DNA of 46,780 bases, from assembly GCA_038127535.1 (NCBI GenBank), contig JAYPHU010000028.1, positions 1-46,780 of the forward strand. The letters are read 5' to 3'. The notes under the pieces were generated by a model. The model was not told the DNA's origin. It saw only the letters and a program-made list of their open reading frames with translations, and did not search any database. Position 1 is the stretch's first letter, and every line of letters begins with the position of its first letter. Shown here piece after piece: positions 42,363 through 46,780 of the stretch. Both the position numbers and the translations under genes were made by a program. The stretch comes from JAYPHU01 sp038127535. GTDB lineage: Bacteria; Pseudomonadota; Alphaproteobacteria; Rhodospirillales; UBA2165.

Positions 42363-44777
42363 TTGGAGCCTTCCGCCGGAAAAGTTTATCCCGTCCTTCC
42401 CCTGCGCGACATCGTGGTGTTTCCTCACATGATCGTGCCGCTTTTCGTTGGCCGCGAGAAATCGGTGCGCGCACTGGAAGACGTAATGAAGGACGACAAG
42501 CAAATTCTGCTAATCGCGCAGAAAAATGCGGCAGACGACGATCCTGCGAAGGAAGAAATTTATACCGTCGGCACGGTCTCCACGGTGTTGCAATTGTTGA
42601 AGCTGCCGGACGGTACGGTGAAGGTCTTGGTCGAGGGTGGGGAGCGAGCGCGCGTCATCCGCTACACCGACAATGATGATTTCTTCGAGGCCTATGCGGA
42701 CATCATGCCGGAACGGGAAGGCGAAGAAGAAGAACTTGAAGCGTTGTCCCGCTCGGTGGTCACGCAGTTCGAACAATACATCAAGTTAAATAAGAAAATT
42801 CCGCCGGAAGCCCTTGTTTCCGTTAATCAAATTGATGAATTGGGCAAGCTGGCGGATACGGTCGCGTCGCACTTGGCGCTGAAAATCTCCGAGAAGCAGG
42901 AACTGCTTGAGGTCGAGGCCATCTCCGAGCGGATGGAGCGGGTGATCTCCTTCATGGAAGGGGAGATCGGCGTTCTGCAGGTGGAAAAGAAAATCCGCAG
43001 CCGGGTCAAACGGCAGATGGAGAAGACCCAGCGCGAGTATTATCTGAACGAGCAATTGAAAGCGATCCAGAAGGAACTAGGGGAGATCGACGAAGGCAAG
43101 GACGAAACCCAGGAGCTCGAGGAAAAAATCGCGGCGACCAAGCTGACCAAGGAGGCACGGGAAAAAGCCGTCGCCGAATTGAAGAAGCTTCGCAATATGA
43201 GCCCGATGTCGGCGGAAGCCACGGTAGTCCGGAACTATCTGGACTGGATGCTGAATATCCCTTGGAAGAAGCGCAGCCGCGTGAACAAAGATATTAAGCA
43301 GGCCGAGAAAATCCTGGATGCGGATCACTACGGTTTGGAGAAGGTCAAGGAGCGCATACTTGAATATCTTGCCGTTCAGCAGCGCACCAAGAAACTTAAA
43401 GGCCCGATCCTGTGCCTCGTCGGCCCTCCAGGCGTTGGTAAAACCTCACTCGGTAAGTCCATCGCGCGGGCGACGGGCCGTAATTTCGTCCGCATGTCCT
43501 TGGGCGGCGTCCGTGATGAGTCCGAAATTCGGGGCCACCGCCGGACCTATATCGGTTCCATGCCCGGTAAAATTCTGCAGGGCATGAAAAAGGCCAAGAC
43601 TTCGAACCCGTTCTTCCTGTTGGACGAAATCGACAAGATGGGCTCTGACTGGCGGGGCGATCCGGCCTCTGCGCTTCTGGAAGTGCTGGATCCGGCGCAG
43701 AACGACACATTCCAGGATCACTATCTGGAAGTCGATTATGACTTGTCGGATGTCATGTTTGTCACTACGGCGAACACGCTTCGCATTCCGGGACCGCTGT
43801 TGGACCGGATGGAGATCATCCGCATCCCTGGCTATACCGAGGACGAAAAGGTTGAAATCGCGCGCCGCCATTTGATCGAAAAGCAGATGGAAGCTCACGG
43901 TCTGAAAAAACACGAATGGTCGATCTCCGATCATGCGCTGCGCGACCTGATCCGCTTTTACACGCGGGAAGCCGGCGTCCGTAACCTGGAGCGGGAACTA
44001 GCCAATCTGACGCGGAAGGCGACCAAGGGAATCCTCATGGATGGGTTGGGGAAGGTCAACGTGACCCGCCGCAACCTGGAGAAATTCACCGGCGTCCGCA
44101 AATACCGGTTCGGTGAAGTTGAGGAAGAGGATATCGTCGGCGTCACAAACGGTCTGGCCTGGACCGAAGTCGGCGGCGAAATCCTAACGATCGAAGCCGT
44201 GATGCTGCCGGGTAAAGGCAAGATGACGATCACCGGTAAGCTGGGCGACGTCATGCAGGAGTCCATCCAGGCGGCCAAATCTTTCGTGCAGTCCCGTTCC
44301 GTAGCGTTCGGCGTGAAGCCGACCCTATTCGACAAACGCGATATACACGTTCACGTGCCTGAGGGCGCGACGCCAAAAGACGGTCCGTCTGCCGGTGTCG
44401 GCATGGTCACATCAATTGTCTCTGTTCTGACCGGTATCGCCGTACGCAAGGATATCGCTATGACCGGCGAGGTCACCTTGCGCGGCCGGGTCCTGCCGAT
44501 CGGTGGCTTGAAGGAAAAACTCCTGGCGGCCATGCGGGGCGGAATCAAGAAAGTGCTGGTGCCCAAGGACAACGAAAAGGACCTGGCGGAGATTCCGGAC
44601 AACCTGAAACGCTCCGTCGAAATCGTGCCGGTCACCAGCGTTGAGGAAGTGCTGGAGCATGCCCTGGTTAGTCCGCTCGTGCCCATCGAATGGGATGAAG
44701 AAGACGAAGCGGCGGCCGATGTTGCGGCCGGCTCCGTCGACGATGATGACGAACATTCTGGGCTGGTGAAGCACTAA
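42363..44777 (+). CDS. lon: Lon protease
   Basis: ATP-dependent serine-lysine protease of 804 aa. The N-terminal substrate domain begins PVLPLRDIVVFPHMIVPLFVGR, the AAA+ domain has Walker A GPPGVGKTSLGKS and Walker B FFLLDEIDK, and the catalytic dyad is S676 (KDGPSAGVGM) and K719 (GGLKEKL). The start codon is TTG at 42363, fixed by AGGAG seven bases upstream and by alignment to the family N-terminus. An acidic C-terminal tail follows the protease domain. The gap after clpX is 148 bases. Confidence 0.97.
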   Translation: MEPSAGKVYPVLPLRDIVVFPHMIVPLFVGREKSVRALEDVMKDDKQILLIAQKNAADDDPAKEEIYTVGTVSTVLQLLKLPDGTVKVLVEGGERARVIRYTDNDDFFEAYADIMPEREGEEEELEALSRSVVTQFEQYIKLNKKIPPEALVSVNQIDELGKLADTVASHLALKISEKQELLEVEAISERMERVISFMEGEIGVLQVEKKIRSRVKRQMEKTQREYYLNEQLKAIQKELGEIDEGKDETQELEEKIAATKLTKEAREKAVAELKKLRNMSPMSAEATVVRNYLDWMLNIPWKKRSRVNKDIKQAEKILDADHYGLEKVKERILEYLAVQQRTKKLKGPILCLVGPPGVGKTSLGKSIARATGRNFVRMSLGGVRDESEIRGHRRTYIGSMPGKILQGMKKAKTSNPFFLLDEIDKMGSDWRGDPASALLEVLDPAQNDTFQDHYLEVDYDLSDVMFVTTANTLRIPGPLLDRMEIIRIPGYTEDEKVEIARRHLIEKQMEAHGLKKHEWSISDHALRDLIRFYTREAGVRNLERELANLTRKATKGILMDGLGKVNVTRRNLEKFTGVRKYRFGEVEEEDIVGVTNGLAWTEVGGEILTIEAVMLPGKGKMTITGKLGDVMQESIQAAKSFVQSRSVAFGVKPTLFDKRDIHVHVPEGATPKDGPSAGVGMVTSIVSVLTGIAVRKDIAMTGEVTLRGRVLPIGGLKEKLLAAMRGGIKKVLVPKDNEKDLAEIPDNLKRSVEIVPVTSVEEVLEHALVSPLVPIEWDEEDEAAADVAAGSVDDDDEHSGLVKH

Positions 44778-44819
44778 ACCCCGGAATTCTGCGAAAAAAC
44801 GATTCGCGCAAAAAACGCC

Positions 44820-44850
44820 AAACGGGACCTGATATCGGGTCCCGTTTTCA
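44820..44850 (+). terminator. Rho-independent terminator after lon
   Basis: Ten-base stem AAACGGGACC and GGTCCCGTTT around the loop TGATATCG, then TTCATTTG. It lies 43 bases after the lon stop. The following U-tract is short. Confidence 0.75.
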
Positions 44851-44932
44851 TTTGAGCGGCAAAAAAAGTGTCCGTTTATCCCTTGAAAACGCTGTTTTTC
44901 GCGGAAATCTGCGGATTTTGGCGTAAGTCCAA

Positions 44933-44960
44933 TTGACGTGAAACGAAAACCGCGCATAAA
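44933..44960 (+). promoter_or_regulatory. Probable promoter of the HU gene
   Basis: TTGACG (44933-44938) and CATAAA (44955-44960) with a 16-base spacer, 83 bases before the hup start. It sits after the lon terminator, so hup is likely a separate unit. Confidence 0.5.
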
Positions 44961-45043
44961 CTTTAAGGCATTTCAGACGTTGCGATGCCTATATAACAAG
45001 CCAAAGTTTAAACCCATCATAGATAGTAAAGGGGGCCTTTAAG

Positions 45044-45316
45044 GTGAATAAAAACGATTTGATAGCCGAAGTAGCAAACTCCGCCGGACTTTCCAAAGCT
45101 GATGCAGGGAAGGCAGTCGACGGTGTGTTCGATGCAATCTCCGGTTCTTTGCAAGGTGGTGGCGAAGTACGTATTGTCGGTTTCGGCACATTCTCTGTAG
45201 CCAACCGTAAAGCGACCACCGGCCGCAATCCGCGCACGGGTGAAACGATTCAAATCCCGGCGTCCAAGCAGCCGAAGTTCAAAGCCGGTAAAGGATTGAA
45301 AGACGCCGTCAACTAA
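45044..45316 (+). CDS. hup: HU family DNA-binding protein
   Basis: Nucleoid protein of 90 aa that bends DNA as a dimer. MNKNDLIAEVANSAGLSKADAGKAVD is the helical body, GGGEVRIVGFGTFSVANRKATTGRNPRTGETIQIPASKQPKFKAGKGLKDAVN-like sequence includes the arm (RNPRTGETI). The start codon is GTG at 45044. It lies behind lon, as in many alphaproteobacteria. Confidence 0.97.
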   Translation: MNKNDLIAEVANSAGLSKADAGKAVDGVFDAISGSLQGGGEVRIVGFGTFSVANRKATTGRNPRTGETIQIPASKQPKFKAGKGLKDAVN

Positions 45317-45338
45317 AGCCGTCTTTACCTACCGTATT

Positions 45339-45371
45339 AATGCCGGTCGCCTCTCGCGGCCGGCATTTTTC
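45339..45371 (+). terminator. Rho-independent terminator after hup
   Basis: Twelve-base stem AATGCCGGTCGC and GCGGCCGGCATT (one G-U pair) around the loop CTCTC, followed by a short T-run. It lies 23 bases after the hup stop. Confidence 0.9.
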
Positions 45372-45463
45372 ATGCCTGGATTTTAGCGCCATCGCCGATA
45401 CCTGGGGATTGCAATTTCCGGCCCGATAAATCATGTATGGGGCTGACGCAGTGATGCGCATGT

Positions 45464-45539
45464 GGGCGGTTAGCTCAGCTGGGAGAGCGCCACGTTTACA
45501 CCGTGGATGTCGGCGGTTCGATCCCGTCACCGCCCACCA
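45464..45539 (+). tRNA. tRNA-Val (anticodon TAC)
   Basis: Complete 76-base cloverleaf. The acceptor stem is GGGCGGT with ACCGCCC, the anticodon loop TTTACAC is closed by CCACG and CGTGG, the T arm has GGTTCGATCCC, and CCA is encoded. Confidence 0.97.
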
Positions 45540-45567
45540 TTTTTCTATCTCCCCGGTGTAATCCCTG

Positions 45568-46529
45568 ATGGCTGCACCCGGCTCGTCGAAGAAAGTCATT
45601 TATACGGCGTTAGCCGGCAACGGCTTGATCGCTATCAACAAGTTTATTGCCTCGGCGCTGACCGGCACTCGGCGATGCTGAGCGAGGCGGTGCACTCCCT
45701 GGTCGATACGGGCAATCAGGGTTTGCTGCTCTATGGAATCAAGCGCGCCGGCAAGCCGGCGGATGAACAGCATCCGTTTGGCCAAGGGATGGAGCTTTAT
45801 TTCTGGACCTTCGTAGTTGCCATTTTGATGTTTGGAGTGGGCGCGGGAATCTCCATATTCGAGGGCGTATCTAAGATCAAAGGCGAACAGCCGATCGTCC
45901 ATCCGATTATCAACTATATCGTTTTGGTGATCGCCATGGTGTTCGAAACCTTCGCCTAGTGGGTTGCCTATAAGGAATTCAAAAAGAGTCAGGTCTCTCG
46001 GAAATTCTTTACCTCTATTCGCTTGCGCAAGGACCCCACGGTATTCACGGTTCTGTTTGAAGACAGCGCCGCCATGATGAGCCTCGTCGTTGCCTTTATC
46101 GGCGTGTACCTAGCGAACACATTTAATGCTCCGGTTTGGGACGCCATCGCCTCTATCACCATCGGCGTCATCCTGGCGCTGACGGCGGCGTTCCTGGCTT
46201 ATGAGGCCAAGGGCCTCTTGATCGGGGAAGGCGCCAGTCTCGATGTGGTTGATGGGATTCGCAAAATTGTCGACGAAGAAGACAATGTTCTGTCGGTGAA
46301 TGAAATCCTGACCATGCATATGGGCCCCACTGACGTTCTTTTGAACATCAGCATCGACTTCGCCGAAAATCTCACCGCCAATCAGGTGGAGGCCGCCATT
46401 TCCCAGTTCGAATCCGAGATAAAGTAAGCCTTTCCAACGGTTACCCGCGTGTTCATCGAGGCCCAGAGCGCGGTCGGCTACCAACAAGATGCGTCGGGCG
46501 GTGCGGAGGATGTGCGAGCCCCTCAATAG
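45568..46529 (+). pseudogene. Broken cation-efflux (CDF-family) transporter
   Basis: Remains of a cation diffusion facilitator that exports divalent metals. Starting at 45568 the N-terminal segment (KKVIYTALAGNGLIAINKF) loses frame near 45668, where SAMLSEAVHSLVDTGNQG continues in another frame. A TAG at 45957-45959 falls inside a region normally reading a tryptophan pair (FETFA, stop, WVAYKEF). TAA at 46425-46427 precedes the last segment (AFPTVTRVFIEAQS), which ends at 46529. LLFDRIKDPTVFTVLFEDSAAM-type cytoplasmic loop sequence is still recognisable. No complete product is possible. Confidence 0.82.
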
Positions 46530-46660
46530 CCAAGTGCGTCCGTTCCTGGTTAACATCGACTAAATTCTTGAATTTTCGAATATTTTGCCCAAAATTCATG
46601 GGTGAAATGACCTCGGAGAGGGGCGGATTAGAGTAGTGCAGTTCGGCGTACCGAGTTTGC

Positions 46661-46689
46661 TTGACACCCTGACAGGCGTTGATTACATA
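46661..46689 (+). promoter_or_regulatory. Probable promoter of tRNA-Asp
   Basis: A perfect -35 TTGACA (46661-46666) and a weaker -10 TACATA (46684-46689) with a 17-base spacer, 24 bases before the tRNA. Confidence 0.5.
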
Positions 46690-46713
46690 CCGCTCTCGAA
46701 CGAGCTAAGCTTT

Positions 46714-46780
<67 letters not shown>

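Noticed and set aside
15433..46529. Genome-wide reassignment of TAG to tryptophan
   Set aside because: Many intact genes end in TAG at the expected family length, including tig, clpP, clpX, modA and modC, and all TAG-interrupted genes also have frameshifts or a TAA.

Overview
The window looks like part of an alphaproteobacterial chromosome of moderately high GC, probably a Rhodospirillales-like or related environmental lineage. This is inferred from the order tRNA-Leu, tig, clpP, clpX, lon, hup, tRNA-Val, from an imuA-imuB-dnaE2 mutasome set, from a direct-repeat GTTC-N7-GTTC LexA-type box, and from the general protein style. I could not run a database search, so the taxonomic placement is an inference.

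Layout. 1-3.0 kb: a molybdate ABC transporter (modABC, minus strand) behind a near-perfect ModE-type palindrome, then hisI. 3.0-4.0 kb: a broken nickel/cobalt (NicO) transporter gene. 4.0-6.4 kb: a crotonase plus acyl-CoA ligase pair. 6.4-9.6 kb: a zinc uptake system, znuA divergent from zur-znuC-znuB, with two Zur boxes between them. 9.5-14.5 kb: a minus-strand sulfur amino-acid run (Nudix hydrolase, cysteine synthase, 3-mercaptopyruvate sulfurtransferase, two tandem cystathionine beta-lyase-like paralogues). 14.6-19.1 kb: a rhodanese, a cupin, a broken PAS histidine kinase, an MBL-fold hydrolase and a broken adenylate cyclase. 19.1-26.0 kb: a catabolic cluster (HsaA/HpaB-like flavin oxygenase, MarR regulator, FAH-family hydrolase, luciferase-like monooxygenase, VOC dioxygenase-like protein) with the same 12-bp palindrome in front of two of its transcription units, then an aldo/keto reductase and an MFS exporter. 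26.1-32.7 kb: the SOS mutasome (imuA, imuB, dnaE2) with a PIN/ribbon-helix-helix toxin-antitoxin pair lodged between imuB and dnaE2. 32.7-38.4 kb: a TPR-glycosyltransferase, a D-amino-acid dehydrogenase, the NAD(P)HX repair enzyme and a heavily eroded malonyl-CoA decarboxylase. 38.4-46.8 kb: the proteostasis block (tRNA-Leu, trigger factor, ClpP, ClpX, Lon, HU), tRNA-Val, a broken cation-efflux gene and the 5' part of tRNA-Asp.

Two themes stand out. First, the toxin-antitoxin genes overlap each other and dnaE2 by ATGA junctions, so the error-prone polymerase appears translationally coupled to a toxin. The dnaE2 gene also carries a 64-bp island of about 95% A+T that keeps the reading frame, and an in-frame GC-rich palindromic insertion. 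Second, five genes (NicO transporter, histidine kinase, adenylate cyclase, malonyl-CoA decarboxylase, cation efflux) each carry frameshifts plus in-frame stops, while housekeeping genes are intact. This suggests ongoing gene erosion in this lineage. No CRISPR array, rRNA, prophage or insertion sequence was seen.
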